The notes under the pieces are model-generated. The model had not been told where the DNA came from, ran no database searches, and was given only the letters and a program-made list of their open reading frames with translations. From the NCBI GenBank assembly GCA_947650155.1, contig CANSUS010000009.1, positions 1 to 64,000 on the forward strand: a stretch of 64,000 nt of DNA. The letters are read 5' to 3'. Positions 25,520 to 34,724 of the stretch are shown here, one piece after another (the first letter of the stretch is position 1; each line of letters starts with the position of its first letter). Both the position numbers and the translations under genes were made by a program. This stretch comes from an uncultured Lachnospiraceae bacterium (GTDB lineage Bacteria; Bacillota; Clostridia; Lachnospirales; Lachnospiraceae).

Positions 25520-25930
25520 ATGGATTTTTTCAAACAAATAAGTATCTTTCTTCTTCTGGGGCAGACGATCCAACATTTTGCACCCGGTGAAAAGTATGAG
25601 AAATACATAAAAATGCTGCTTGGATTTATGGTAGTGGCACAGTTTGCAGCGCCGCTTTTATCATTTGGGAATAAAGAGAGAATGGAAGAATATGAAAATA
25701 ATAAGGAAACGTTTACGAAGAAAATGGAGGAGGCGCTGCAGACAGTAGACGAAAAATGGTTTTTATACAACGAACAGATAGAAGAGCAGATTGAAAAAGA
25801 ACTTGAAAACGCACAGACTGCTCTTTCTGAGCAAAGAGAACTGGAGGAAGAAACCAAACAGGCGGATGCGGCAGTGAAAAAGAAGATAGAAGTCGAGGCA
25901 GTTAAAGTTGAGGTGACAGCCCATGAATAA
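25520..25930 (+). CDS. spoIIIAF: Stage III sporulation protein AF (SpoIIIAF)
   Basis: This 136-residue protein has two N-terminal membrane segments (about 5-20 and 33-55, LLGFMVVAQFAAPLL) and a long charged coiled-coil C-terminus rich in Glu and Lys. In the family this part forms a ring-building-like soluble domain. The frame opens at 25499, but ATG at 25520 with GAGAGGAG upstream is better placed. The end overlaps spoIIIAG by eight bases. Confidence 0.9.
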   Translation: MDFFKQISIFLLLGQTIQHFAPGEKYEKYIKMLLGFMVVAQFAAPLLSFGNKERMEEYENNKETFTKKMEEALQTVDEKWFLYNEQIEEQIEKELENAQTALSEQRELEEETKQADAAVKKKIEVEAVKVEVTAHE

Positions 25931-26549
25931 ATGGAAAGACTTAATAAAAAAATATGCAAAGAGCGGTCTGAAAAAAGAAAATATGATTGTGATCGTTCTG
26001 ACAGGAATCTTATTGTTTATTATCGCCATGCCTGTAAAAGAAAATAAAACGAAAGAGTCCGTTTTAACGGACAATAAAAGTGAAATAATAGGGGAAACGA
26101 AAGATCCGTCACAATCAGAGATACAGCAGACTCAGGAACAGCTGATCCGATATTCGGATTATTTGGAGCAACGATTGGAGGAAACACTGTCCATGATGGA
26201 AAAGGTAGGCAGGGTAAAGGTGATGGTGACTGTAAATGCATCCAAAAGAGACGTGGTGGAGAAAGATCGAAGCACACTGCGATCGAATACGGCGGAGACC
26301 GATTCGGAGGGCGGCATCAGAAATATAAATAATATAGAAAGCAGCGAAGTGACATTATTTACAGTAGATGAGAACGGAAATCAGATTCCTTATGTAATAC
26401 AGGTTTTTGAGCCGGAAATAGAAGGTGTAATGGTGGTAGCGCAGGGAGCGGGAAGAGAAAATGTAAATTCTGATATAACCGAAGCAATTCAGGCATTATT
26501 TGGAGTAGAGGCACATAAAATTAAAGTAGTTAAAATGAAAACAGAATAG
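25923..26549 (+). CDS. spoIIIAG: Stage III sporulation protein AG (SpoIIIAG)
   Basis: SpoIIIAG forms a large ring in the intermembrane space between mother cell and forespore. The 208 residues have one membrane helix (about 20-37, IVIVLTGILLFIIAM), a linker, and a ring-building motif domain with RVKVMVTVNASKRDVVEKD and VMVVAQGAGRENV. Length and architecture fit. Its start overlaps spoIIIAF. Confidence 0.94.
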   Translation: MNKWKDLIKKYAKSGLKKENMIVIVLTGILLFIIAMPVKENKTKESVLTDNKSEIIGETKDPSQSEIQQTQEQLIRYSDYLEQRLEETLSMMEKVGRVKVMVTVNASKRDVVEKDRSTLRSNTAETDSEGGIRNINNIESSEVTLFTVDENGNQIPYVIQVFEPEIEGVMVVAQGAGRENVNSDITEAIQALFGVEAHKIKVVKMKTE

Positions 26550-26564
26550 AAAAGAGGTAAGCTT

Positions 26565-27323
26565 TTGAAAGGAATAGGGAAGAAAAATCAAATTATGATT
26601 ACGGCACTTGCAATCATGATTGCCGTAGCAGGGTACTTACAATTTGCGGAAACCAAACTGGATGAAGAAGAACTTGCGGTGGGAAGTGACTCTATTACTT
26701 CCGATTTGAATACGACAGGAATGGATGAACTTTATATTGTGAACGAAGCGTTAGACGGCGTTTTGGAAGATGCAGATTTTGCAGCAGGATTTATGGACAT
26801 TTCAGAAGAAGACTTGGAACAGGCGAATCTTACGGACATAGACAGCATGGATTCCGAAGTGGAAATTATTGAAGAAGATTATCTTGACGATGCTATGGAA
26901 GCAGTAATCAATGATGAAGCAACCGGAACGGAAGCGCCGGGAGAAGCAGTATTTACCGCAGCGCCGGGGATCACATCTCTTTCCGATGCCAAACTTTTAA
27001 AGGAACAGACGAGAGCAAGAAATAAAGAAATGCTAATGGAGATCATTAATAACGCAAGTCTGAGCGATGAGCAGAAACAGGATGCGGTTAACAGCATGAT
27101 ATCCATGACGGATATTGCAGAAAAAGAGACGGCAGCTGAAATTTTGCTTGAAGCAAAAGGATTTTCTGATGTGGTGGTAAGCATCAGTGAAAATGGAGTA
27201 GATGTGGTCGTTAATGCGATAGAACTGACAGATGCTATGCGTGCGCAGATTGAAGATATTGTAAAAAGAAAGACAGGGGTGGACGGCGCCAATATTGTAA
27301 TCAGTCCTGTAGCCGCCGAATAA
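26565..27323 (+). CDS. spoIIIAH: Stage III sporulation protein AH (SpoIIIAH)
   Basis: SpoIIIAH spans the mother-cell membrane and pairs with SpoIIQ from the forespore to zip the two membranes together. The 252 residues have one N-terminal helix (about 9-24), a long acidic linker (about 30-140) and a YscJ/FliF-like ring-building domain at the end (EILLEAKGFSDVVVSI, then VDVVVNAIELTDA). The start is TTG at 26565 with AAAGAGGTAAGC upstream. The linker is longer and more acidic than in Bacillus. It is the last gene of the operon. Confidence 0.93.
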   Translation: MKGIGKKNQIMITALAIMIAVAGYLQFAETKLDEEELAVGSDSITSDLNTTGMDELYIVNEALDGVLEDADFAAGFMDISEEDLEQANLTDIDSMDSEVEIIEEDYLDDAMEAVINDEATGTEAPGEAVFTAAPGITSLSDAKLLKEQTRARNKEMLMEIINNASLSDEQKQDAVNSMISMTDIAEKETAAEILLEAKGFSDVVVSISENGVDVVVNAIELTDAMRAQIEDIVKRKTGVDGANIVISPVAAE

Positions 27324-27353
27324 AACAAATCAGTATGTAAAATAAAAAAATTA

Positions 27354-27362
27354 TGTTATACT
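27354..27362 (+). promoter_or_regulatory. Extended -10 promoter candidate for deoB
   Basis: TGTTATACT has the TG extension and a good -10 hexamer (27357-27362), 40 bases before the GTG start of deoB. No good -35 hexamer was found at the right distance, so it is a weak candidate. Confidence 0.35.
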
Positions 27363-27401
27363 ATACGCATTGATACGAAACATACGAAAGGCGGTACGAA
27401 A

Positions 27402-28559
27402 GTGAAAAGAGTATTTTTGATTGTATTGGACAGTTTTGGAATAGGAGAAATGCCGGATGCGGGATACTATGGGGATAAAGGAACCAATACCCTTGCATCC
27501 GTGTCCGGCAGCCCCTGTTTTCACATGCCTAATATGGAGAAACTTGGCCTATTTGATATTGAAGGCGTAAAAGTGGAAAAAATGAGGGAAAAGATCCCGC
27601 ATACGGCGGTGATCGCCCGTATGAAGGAAGCATCTAAAGGAAAGGATACTACGACAGGTCATTGGGAAATTGCCGGTATATGTTCACAGAATCCGCTTCC
27701 CACCTATCCGAATGGATTTCCTGAGAAAATATTGGCGGAGTTTAAGAAAAAAACCGGCAGAGGAGTCTTATGCAACAAACCCTATTCAGGGACAGAGGTC
27801 ATTAAGGACTTTGGAGATGCGCACAGAAAGAGCGGTGATCTGATCGTTTATACATCTGCGGACAGCGTGTTTCAGATTGCAGCGCATGAATCTGTAGTGC
27901 CGGTAGAAACTCTGTATGAATACTGTCGTATTGCAAGGGAGATTTTACAGGGGGAAAACGGAGTAGGAAGAGTGATTGCACGTCCGTTTACAGGAGAAAG
28001 CGGAGCCTATAAAAGGACGGAACGCAGACATGATTTTTCATTGATGCCGCCTTCTGTTACCATGTTGGACCAGTTAAAGGAAAATGGCTATGATGTGGTG
28101 GCAGTAGGGAAGATCAATGATATATTTGCAGGGAAAGGCATTACGGAACATACGTATACAAAAAATAATCAGGAAGGGATTGAAAAGACGCTGGATTATT
28201 TTGACAAAGCATTTGAAGGACTATGCTTTATTAATCTGGTGGATTATGATATGCTTTATGGGCATCGCAATGATATAGACGGCTATGCAAAGGCACTTAC
28301 TTATTTTGATGCAAAACTGCCGTTACTTATGGCAAAAATGAGAGAGGACGATGTGCTGATGATTACGGCAGATCATGGATGTGATCCCGGCTATACAGTA
28401 TCAACCGATCATTCAAGAGAATATACCCCATTTATCATGTATGGTAAAAAGATCGTTCCTGCAAATCTTGGAACAAGGGATACTTTTGCAGATATCGGTG
28501 CAACAGTGCTTGATTATTTTGGGATTACCCCTCAATTTCAGGGAAAATCCATGTTATAA
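27402..28559 (+). CDS. deoB: Phosphopentomutase DeoB
   Basis: DeoB interconverts ribose-1-phosphate and ribose-5-phosphate (and the deoxy forms), linking nucleoside breakdown to central metabolism. The 385 residues belong to the alkaline phosphatase superfamily. Metal-binding segments are visible: VLDSFGIGEMPDA at the N-terminus, GKDTTTGHWE carrying the phospho-accepting Thr, and ITADHGCDPGY with TDHSREYTPF near the C-terminus. GTG start, with AAAGGCGG upstream. Other deo genes are not next to it. prfC follows at 30 bases and may be co-transcribed. Confidence 0.96.
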   Translation: MKRVFLIVLDSFGIGEMPDAGYYGDKGTNTLASVSGSPCFHMPNMEKLGLFDIEGVKVEKMREKIPHTAVIARMKEASKGKDTTTGHWEIAGICSQNPLPTYPNGFPEKILAEFKKKTGRGVLCNKPYSGTEVIKDFGDAHRKSGDLIVYTSADSVFQIAAHESVVPVETLYEYCRIAREILQGENGVGRVIARPFTGESGAYKRTERRHDFSLMPPSVTMLDQLKENGYDVVAVGKINDIFAGKGITEHTYTKNNQEGIEKTLDYFDKAFEGLCFINLVDYDMLYGHRNDIDGYAKALTYFDAKLPLLMAKMREDDVLMITADHGCDPGYTVSTDHSREYTPFIMYGKKIVPANLGTRDTFADIGATVLDYFGITPQFQGKSML

Positions 28560-28589
28560 ATGTAAAATAAGAAGCTGGAGGAAAAAAGC

Positions 28590-30182
28590 GTGGGAAACTA
28601 TGCAGAAGAGATCAACAGAAGAAGAACATTTGCAATTATTTCACATCCTGATGCAGGAAAAACAACACTGACAGAAAAATTTCTGCTTTATGGAGGTGCG
28701 ATCAATCTTGCAGGAAGTGTAAAAGGGAAAGCAACGGCAAGACATGCAGTATCCGATTGGATGGAAATTGAAAAGGAGAGGGGAATTTCCGTTACCTCTT
28801 CTGTACTGCAGTTTGAATATGACGGTTATTGTATCAATATTTTGGACACGCCCGGACATCAGGATTTCTCAGAAGATACTTATCGTACGTTAATGGCAGC
28901 GGATTCAGCTGTTATGGTTATTGATGCGTCTAAGGGGGTGGAAGCACAGACGAGAAAATTATTTAAGGTCTGTGTTATGAGAAAGATACCGATTTTTACT
29001 TTTATCAACAAAATGGACAGGGATGCCAACGATACATTTGAACTTCTGGATGAAATTGAAAAAGAACTTGGAATTGCAACCTGCCCGGTAAACTGGCCGA
29101 TCGGTTCAGGAAAAAATTTTAAGGGAGTATATGATAGAAACGAAAACTGTGTGATCACTTATTCTGATACGGAAAAGGGAACAAAAGAAGGAGAAAGCAC
29201 AGTCATTCCATTAGAAAATGAGAGTGAACTGCTTTCCCATATAGGACAGGAATATAAAGATCTTCTGGAGGAAGAAATTGAGCTTTTGGATGGCGCAAGT
29301 GCGGAATTTGATTTAGAACAGGTAAGAAAGGGAGAACTGACACCGGTATTTTTCGGTTCCGCTCTTACAAACTTCGGCGTAGAGTTCTTTTTAAAACATT
29401 TCCTTCAGATGACCACGACTCCGCTTCCAAGAAAAGCAGATACTGGATTCATAGAACCGGCAGAACATGATTTTTCTGCATTTGTATTTAAAATTCAGGC
29501 AAATATGAACAAAGCGCACAGAGACAGAATTGCCTTTATGAGAATTTGTTCAGGAAAATACGACGCCCAGATGGATGTAAAGCATGTGCAGGGGGGCAAA
29601 ATTATGAGACTGTCACAGCCTCAGCAGATTATGGCGAGTGAAAGAAAAATACTGGAAGAGGCATATGCGGGAGACATTATCGGAGTTTTTGATCCGGGGA
29701 TTTTTTCAATCGGAGACACACTTTGTATGCCGAAAGAACAGTTTCAGTATGAAGGAATTCCGACTTTTGCACCGGAACATTTTGCAAGGGTGCGTCAGAT
29801 GGATACGATGAAACGAAAGCAGTTTGTGAAAGGGATTATGCAGATTGCCCAGGAAGGCGCTATCCAGATCTTTCAGGAATTTAATACCGGAATGGAAGAG
29901 ATCATAGTAGGAGTTGTAGGCGTATTGCAGTTTGATGTATTAAAATACCGCCTGGAAAATGAATACAATGTGGAGATTCGTCTGGAGAATCTGCCATACG
30001 AACATATCCGCTGGATAGAAAATAAAGAAATTGATTTAAATAAGCTGGTTGGAACTTCCGATATGAAGAAGATCAAAGATTTAAAAGGAAATCCCCTTCT
30101 TCTTTTTATTAACCAGTGGAGTATTGGAATGACACTTGATAGAAACGAAGGATTGATTCTTTCAGAATTTGGACGTGATTAG
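28590..30182 (+). CDS. prfC: Peptide chain release factor 3 (RF3)
   Basis: RF3 is a GTPase that recycles RF1 and RF2 from the ribosome after termination. The 530 residues show G1 SHPDAGKTTLTEK, the switch region SDWMEIEKERGISVTSS, G3 DTPGHQDFSEDTYR and G4 FINKMDRD, all specific for RF3 rather than EF-G. Length is typical. GTG start with GGAGGAAAAAAGC upstream. The following gene begins at the very next base after the stop. Confidence 0.96.
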   Translation: MGNYAEEINRRRTFAIISHPDAGKTTLTEKFLLYGGAINLAGSVKGKATARHAVSDWMEIEKERGISVTSSVLQFEYDGYCINILDTPGHQDFSEDTYRTLMAADSAVMVIDASKGVEAQTRKLFKVCVMRKIPIFTFINKMDRDANDTFELLDEIEKELGIATCPVNWPIGSGKNFKGVYDRNENCVITYSDTEKGTKEGESTVIPLENESELLSHIGQEYKDLLEEEIELLDGASAEFDLEQVRKGELTPVFFGSALTNFGVEFFLKHFLQMTTTPLPRKADTGFIEPAEHDFSAFVFKIQANMNKAHRDRIAFMRICSGKYDAQMDVKHVQGGKIMRLSQPQQIMASERKILEEAYAGDIIGVFDPGIFSIGDTLCMPKEQFQYEGIPTFAPEHFARVRQMDTMKRKQFVKGIMQIAQEGAIQIFQEFNTGMEEIIVGVVGVLQFDVLKYRLENEYNVEIRLENLPYEHIRWIENKEIDLNKLVGTSDMKKIKDLKGNPLLLFINQWSIGMTLDRNEGLILSEFGRD

Positions 30183-31487
30183 ATGAAGAAACATATTACA
30201 ACGCTTTTTTGTATAAGTACGGTCGTTCTTTTAATCGGTTTGTGTCTGGAAATGAAGCAGACAGGGAATCTTGACAGGGATACGATCAATACAAAAGCAC
30301 AGGTCACAGATGATAACTCATCAGATAACTCATCTGACGTATCCGGGGAAGATACCATTGAAGAATCGTCGAATGAGCCGGAAAATCTAACAGAGGAAGA
30401 AAGTGTTTTTACTGACGAAAATACAGTTACAGAGTTCACTTTTTCCAGTGAAGAAATGCTTCAGCTGCAAAAGGAGCAGGAAGGATTTTATACTTTTGAC
30501 TGTTTAGACGACAAAGAAAGAACGGTTTATTGTGAGATTTATGCATCCATACTTTATATGCAGGAAGTAGAGCTGTCGACAACAGATGCGGATCAGATGG
30601 AAAAGGTATTTCAATGTGTTTTAAACGACCACCCTGAGATCTTTTATGTGGACGGGTACAGCTTTACGAAATATACAAGGGGAGGCAGTGTGACTAAAAT
30701 CATGTTTGAGGCTGCCTATACAATGGACAAGGCCGGAATAGAAGAAACAACGGAACAGATTGAAAGCCGTGTGCTGGAAATTTTGAAAGACGTGCCGGCG
30801 GGAACGGACGACTATGAGAAAATCAAGTATATTTATGAATTTATCATTGAAAATACGGAATACAATGTAGCGGCTGAAAATAACCAGAATATCTGCTCTG
30901 TATTTTTAAATAATCAATCGGTATGCCAGGGATATGCCAAGGCAGCCCAGTATCTGCTTTTACGGTCCGGGATTAAGGCAACATTGGTAGTTGGTTTTGT
31001 AGAAGGCGGAGAAGGACATGCATGGAATCTTGTATTTGCAGACGGGGATTATTATTATATTGACACAACATGGGGAGATGCCTCCTATCGGATGACGACA
31101 GAAGAAACTTTTGAAGTGAATCATCTTCCGGTTATCAATTATGATTACTTATGTGTGACAACGGAACAATTATGTAAGACGCACAGTATTCAAAATGTTG
31201 TGCCGCTCCCGGAGTGCAGTGCGGTAAAGGACAATTATTATGTAAGAGAGGGCGCCTATTTTGTCGATGTGGATGAAAAGCAGCTTGAGGCGGTTTTTCA
31301 AAAAAGTTATGCGGATGAAAAAGACTATATTACATTGCAGTGCGCAGATCTTGAGTGTTATCAGTCCATGCTGGATGCATTGATTACTGAACAGAAAGTT
31401 TTCCGGTATATGAACACACAGGACAGTGCAGTTGCATATGCCAAAAATGAAGAGCAGCTCAGTTTAAGTTTTTGGCTTTCGGAATAA
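30183..31487 (+). CDS. Membrane-anchored or secreted transglutaminase-like protein
   Basis: This 434-residue protein has an N-terminal hydrophobic segment (about 5-22, ITTLFCISTVVLLIGLCL), most likely a membrane anchor or signal. An acidic Ser/Glu-rich linker follows (about 38-80). A transglutaminase-like core spans about 175-310. The Cys-His-Asp triad is visible: Cys in SVCQGYAKAAQYLL, His in EGGEGHAWNLV, Asp in YYYIDTTWGD. Bacterial members are often peptidases or wall-linked enzymes; the substrate here is unknown. ATG directly follows the prfC stop codon, with a poor ribosome-binding site, so it may depend on prfC translation. Confidence 0.85.
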   Translation: MKKHITTLFCISTVVLLIGLCLEMKQTGNLDRDTINTKAQVTDDNSSDNSSDVSGEDTIEESSNEPENLTEEESVFTDENTVTEFTFSSEEMLQLQKEQEGFYTFDCLDDKERTVYCEIYASILYMQEVELSTTDADQMEKVFQCVLNDHPEIFYVDGYSFTKYTRGGSVTKIMFEAAYTMDKAGIEETTEQIESRVLEILKDVPAGTDDYEKIKYIYEFIIENTEYNVAAENNQNICSVFLNNQSVCQGYAKAAQYLLLRSGIKATLVVGFVEGGEGHAWNLVFADGDYYYIDTTWGDASYRMTTEETFEVNHLPVINYDYLCVTTEQLCKTHSIQNVVPLPECSAVKDNYYVREGAYFVDVDEKQLEAVFQKSYADEKDYITLQCADLECYQSMLDALITEQKVFRYMNTQDSAVAYAKNEEQLSLSFWLSE

Positions 31488-31491
31488 ATAT

Positions 31492-31520
31492 TTGTCATTA
31501 TATTTAATATTTGGTATAAT
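31492..31520 (+). promoter_or_regulatory. Sigma-A promoter of the asp23-nusB-xseAB operon
   Basis: TTGTCA (31492-31497) and TATAAT (31515-31520) with a 17-base spacer lie right after the transglutaminase gene, about 50 bases before the asp23-family start codon. It is close to consensus. Confidence 0.8.
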
Positions 31521-31573
31521 AAGCGGTATAATGATTAGAAAGAGTTAATACGGACAGGTTTGGAGGTAATCTT

Positions 31574-31969
31574 ATGGATAAAGAAATGGAGAGAAATTCT
31601 TATGTACTTCAGGAGGAAGAGAGCATTGGAACAGTAAAGATCGCAGATGATGTGGTAGCAATGATCGCCGGGCTTGCAGCTACGGAAGTGGAAGGCGTGT
31701 CTGCAATGGCGGGAAATATTACGAATGAACTGATGAGTAAAGCAGGAATGAAAAAACTGACGAAAGGCGTAAAAGTAGATGTCATTGAAAAGCATGTGAC
31801 GGTAGATCTGGCAATTCTTATGGAATATGGATACAATATTCCGGTTACCTGCCAGAAAGTACAGGCAAAGGTGAAGGCTGCGATTGAAAACATGACCGGA
31901 CTTAATGTTACAGATGTGAATATCCGAATTGCCGGGGTGAATATGCAGAAAGGGAATCAAGTTTATTAA
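31574..31969 (+). CDS. Asp23/Gls24 family protein
   Basis: This 131-residue protein belongs to the Asp23/Gls24 family (DUF322), small cytosolic or membrane-associated proteins linked to envelope homeostasis. Members next to nusB in Firmicutes are conserved and often called YqhY; Bacillus YqhY is tied to lipid metabolism control. Seen here: GTVKIADDVVAMIAGLAATE, VEGVSAMAG and a C-terminal TGLNVTDVNIRIAGV. TTTGGAGGTAATCTT precedes the ATG. The last base of the stop is the first of the nusB ATG. Confidence 0.92.
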   Translation: MDKEMERNSYVLQEEESIGTVKIADDVVAMIAGLAATEVEGVSAMAGNITNELMSKAGMKKLTKGVKVDVIEKHVTVDLAILMEYGYNIPVTCQKVQAKVKAAIENMTGLNVTDVNIRIAGVNMQKGNQVY

Positions 31970-32367
31970 TGAGCAGAAGAGAAATAAGAGAGCAGATTTT
32001 TAAACTGTTATTCCGTATTGAATTTAATTCACCGGAAGAAATGGAAGAACAAAAGGAGTTGTTTTTTTTAGATGAAGAAAACACCGCTAAAGGAGAAGAT
32101 GCAGATTATATCAGTAAAAAGTATGACAGCATCATGGAAAAGCTGTCAGAAATTGACCGCATGATTAATGAAAAGGCGGAATGCTGGACGACGGCAAGAA
32201 TGGGAAAAGTAGAATTGACTGTTTTAAGACTTGCCGTCTATGAAATCACATTTGATGAGACGATTCCGACAAGTGTTGCGATTAACGAAGCTGTAGAACT
32301 CTCTAAAAAGTTTGGACAGGATGGTTCCTCTTCTTTTGTAAACGGTGTGCTTTCCCAGTTTGCTTAG
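31969..32367 (+). CDS. nusB: Transcription antitermination protein NusB
   Basis: NusB is a small all-helical protein that binds boxA RNA with S10 and supports antitermination in rRNA operons. The 132 residues begin MSRREIREQIFKLLFRIEF and end with the conserved ETIPTSVAINEAVELSKKF and SSSFVNGVLSQ. Length is typical. It is translationally coupled to the Asp23-family gene by a one-base overlap. Confidence 0.96.
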   Translation: MSRREIREQIFKLLFRIEFNSPEEMEEQKELFFLDEENTAKGEDADYISKKYDSIMEKLSEIDRMINEKAECWTTARMGKVELTVLRLAVYEITFDETIPTSVAINEAVELSKKFGQDGSSSFVNGVLSQFA

Positions 32368-32392
32368 AAAGTTAAGACGGGTAGTGTGTATC

Positions 32393-33604
32393 ATGAGAAA
32401 TGTTTATACGGTAGCACAGGTAAATTCTTATATCAAAAATATGTTCACGCAGGATTTTATGTTACAGTCCATTTTTGTCAGAGGGGAAGTGAGTAACTGT
32501 AAGTACCATTCCTCTGGACATATTTATTTTACGTTAAAAGATGAGAAGGGTACGATTGCCTGTGTGATGTTTGCAGGAAACAGGGATGGACTTCGTTTCC
32601 GCATGGAGGAGGGACAGCAGATTGTTGCAGGCGGCACCATTGATGTGTATGAGCGGGATGGAAAGTATCAGTTGTATGCGAAGCAGATTGTGCTGGATGG
32701 AGCAGGGGTCTTAAATGAGAGATTTGAAAGGCTCAAAAAAGAACTGGCTGAGCGGGGAATGTTTGCTTTGGAATATAAGCAGCCCATACCGAAATATATC
32801 AGGACGCTTGGTGTGGTGACAGCGCCTGCCGGCGCAGCAGTGCGGGATATTATCAACATTGCGACGAGAAGAAATCCTTATATTCAAATTATTCTTTTCC
32901 CGGCGATTGTACAGGGGGAAACAGCGGCAAAAAGTATTGTACAGGGAATACGGGCATTGGAGATGCTGCAGGTCGATACGATTATTGTGGGAAGAGGCGG
33001 CGGTTCTATTGAGGATTTATGGGCGTTCAATGAAGAGGAGGTTGCGCAGGCGGTTTTTGACTGTGCGATTCCTGTTATTTCGGCAGTGGGACATGAGACG
33101 GATACGACAATCTGTGATTATGTGGCGGATCTCAGGGCGCCTACGCCGTCGGCAGCAGCAGAACTTGCAGTGTTTGATGCGACGCTTTTGGACAGGCAGC
33201 TTTTGGATTATGCGTCCAGACTGAATGGAGGCATGGAGTTTCATTTAGAGAAAAAAAGAACGATACTGAAAAACTATAAAATGCAGTTGGCTTATTTAAG
33301 TCCTGAAAATCAGATTCGAGAAAAGCGCACCTTTGCAATTAAATTGGAAGAGAACATACAGGAGTCCATGAAAAATCTTCTGATCGGAAAGCGTCATGAA
33401 CTGGAAATCTATATTGAGAAGTTAAAAGGCTTATCGCCCTTAGACAAATTGAATCAGGGATTTTCCCATACTTCTACAAAAGAAGGCAGGACGGTGACGA
33501 AGATTGCTCAGGTACAAAAAGGAGATCTGGTTCATATCTACGTCAGCGATGGAAAAATTCAGGCAAAAGTAGAGGAACTGGAAAAGAGGAAATATGGAAA
33601 ATAA
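32393..33604 (+). CDS. xseA: Exodeoxyribonuclease VII large subunit
   Basis: XseA is the catalytic subunit of exonuclease VII, which degrades single-stranded DNA from both ends. About 403 residues: an N-terminal OB-fold (MRNVYTVAQVNSYIKNMF, VRGEVSNCKYHSSGHIYFTL), a catalytic domain with GVVTAPAGAAVRDI, GRGGGSIEDLWAFN and AVGHETDTTICDYVAD, and a C-terminal coiled coil. The frame is open to 32345 inside nusB, but ATG at 32393 begins the conserved part. The ribosome-binding site there is weak. xseB overlaps the end by 11 bases. Confidence 0.96.
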   Translation: MRNVYTVAQVNSYIKNMFTQDFMLQSIFVRGEVSNCKYHSSGHIYFTLKDEKGTIACVMFAGNRDGLRFRMEEGQQIVAGGTIDVYERDGKYQLYAKQIVLDGAGVLNERFERLKKELAERGMFALEYKQPIPKYIRTLGVVTAPAGAAVRDIINIATRRNPYIQIILFPAIVQGETAAKSIVQGIRALEMLQVDTIIVGRGGGSIEDLWAFNEEEVAQAVFDCAIPVISAVGHETDTTICDYVADLRAPTPSAAAELAVFDATLLDRQLLDYASRLNGGMEFHLEKKRTILKNYKMQLAYLSPENQIREKRTFAIKLEENIQESMKNLLIGKRHELEIYIEKLKGLSPLDKLNQGFSHTSTKEGRTVTKIAQVQKGDLVHIYVSDGKIQAKVEELEKRKYGK

Positions 33605-33833
33605 AGAGAAAATAGAAAGAAAAGAAGGAGAACCGTTTTCTCTGGAACAGACCTTTGAGCAGTTAGAAGGCGTAATCGAGAGGTTACAGGATAATGAGAT
33701 TTCTCTGGAAGAGGCTTTCAGAGAATATGAGCAGGGAATGAAGCTGCTGAAACAATGTAACGAAGCAATTGACAGGGTAGAAAAAAGAGTATTGGAAATC
33801 AGCGAAAGCGGGGAACTTTGTGAATTTGAATAA
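33594..33833 (+). CDS. xseB: Exodeoxyribonuclease VII small subunit
   Basis: XseB is the small helical subunit of exonuclease VII and binds the large subunit in several copies. The 79 residues include the family motif SLEQTFEQLEGVIERLQDNE and ISLEEAFREYEQGMKLLKQC. A charged N-terminal extension (NKEKIERKEG) precedes it. The start overlaps xseA by 11 bases, with GAAAAGAGG upstream, and the end overlaps ispA by 14. Confidence 0.95.
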   Translation: MENKEKIERKEGEPFSLEQTFEQLEGVIERLQDNEISLEEAFREYEQGMKLLKQCNEAIDRVEKRVLEISESGELCEFE

Positions 33834-34710
33834 AGAACGGTTAAAAGAACGGACAAAACAAATAGAAGAGATCATTTTCAGTTATCTTCCCAAAGAAAAA
33901 GGAGAGCAGAAGACTGTAATCGAAGCAATGAATTACAGTGTTCAGGCAGGAGGAAAAAGACTGCGTCCCATGCTCATGCAGGAAACCTATTTTATGTTTG
34001 GTGGAGACGGGGAGAGTATATATCCTTTTATGGCGGCGATAGAAATGATACATACCTATTCGCTTGTACATGATGATCTGCCTGCAATGGACAATGATGA
34101 ATACCGGCGCGGCAAGAAAACAACATGGGCACAGTTTGATGAATGTACGGCAATTCTGGCAGGAGATGCCCTGCTTAATTTTGCATTTGAAACAGCGCTG
34201 AAAGCGGCGAAAGGAGATCATCCCCATATTCTCCATGCACTTTCCATCCTGGCAGCGAAAGCCGGCATCTATGGTATGATAGGCGGACAGACAGCGGATA
34301 TTGAGGCGGAAAAGCAGACCGAAGTCATGGATGGGGAATCCTTACTTTTTATCCATGAGCATAAAACGGCAGCATTGATACAGGCGGCGATGATGATTGG
34401 AGCAGTTATGGCGGGAGCATCCAAAGAAGAAACGCTGCTTATTGAAAAATGTGCATATAATATCGGAATTGCCTTTCAGATTCAGGATGATATTCTGGAT
34501 GTTACAAGTACTTTTGACATACTGGGCAAGCCGATTGGAAGCGACGAGAAGAATCATAAAATGACATATGTATCGATCTATGGTTTGGAAAAGTCAAAAG
34601 AAGATGTGGAGCGTCTCAGTGAAGAAGCAATTTCTATTTTATCTTCATTTGGCAGAAGAAATCTGTTTTTGGAAGAACTGGTGAAGCAGTTGATTAACAG
34701 AGAAAAGTAA
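33820..34710 (+). CDS. ispA: Short-chain polyprenyl diphosphate synthase (farnesyl/geranyl type)
   Basis: IspA condenses isopentenyl and dimethylallyl diphosphates to geranyl and farnesyl diphosphate, precursors of undecaprenyl phosphate and quinone-like lipids. The two Asp-rich metal-binding motifs are present: LVHDDLPAMDND (first, about 88) and FQIQDDILDVTST (second). The 296-residue length is typical. GTG at 33820 overlaps xseB; the in-frame TTG at 33826 is an alternative. dxs follows at 14 bases, so both ends of isoprenoid synthesis are co-expressed. Confidence 0.94.
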   Translation: MNLNKERLKERTKQIEEIIFSYLPKEKGEQKTVIEAMNYSVQAGGKRLRPMLMQETYFMFGGDGESIYPFMAAIEMIHTYSLVHDDLPAMDNDEYRRGKKTTWAQFDECTAILAGDALLNFAFETALKAAKGDHPHILHALSILAAKAGIYGMIGGQTADIEAEKQTEVMDGESLLFIHEHKTAALIQAAMMIGAVMAGASKEETLLIEKCAYNIGIAFQIQDDILDVTSTFDILGKPIGSDEKNHKMTYVSIYGLEKSKEDVERLSEEAISILSSFGRRNLFLEELVKQLINREK

Positions 34711-34724
34711 TAAGAGGAAGGTCT

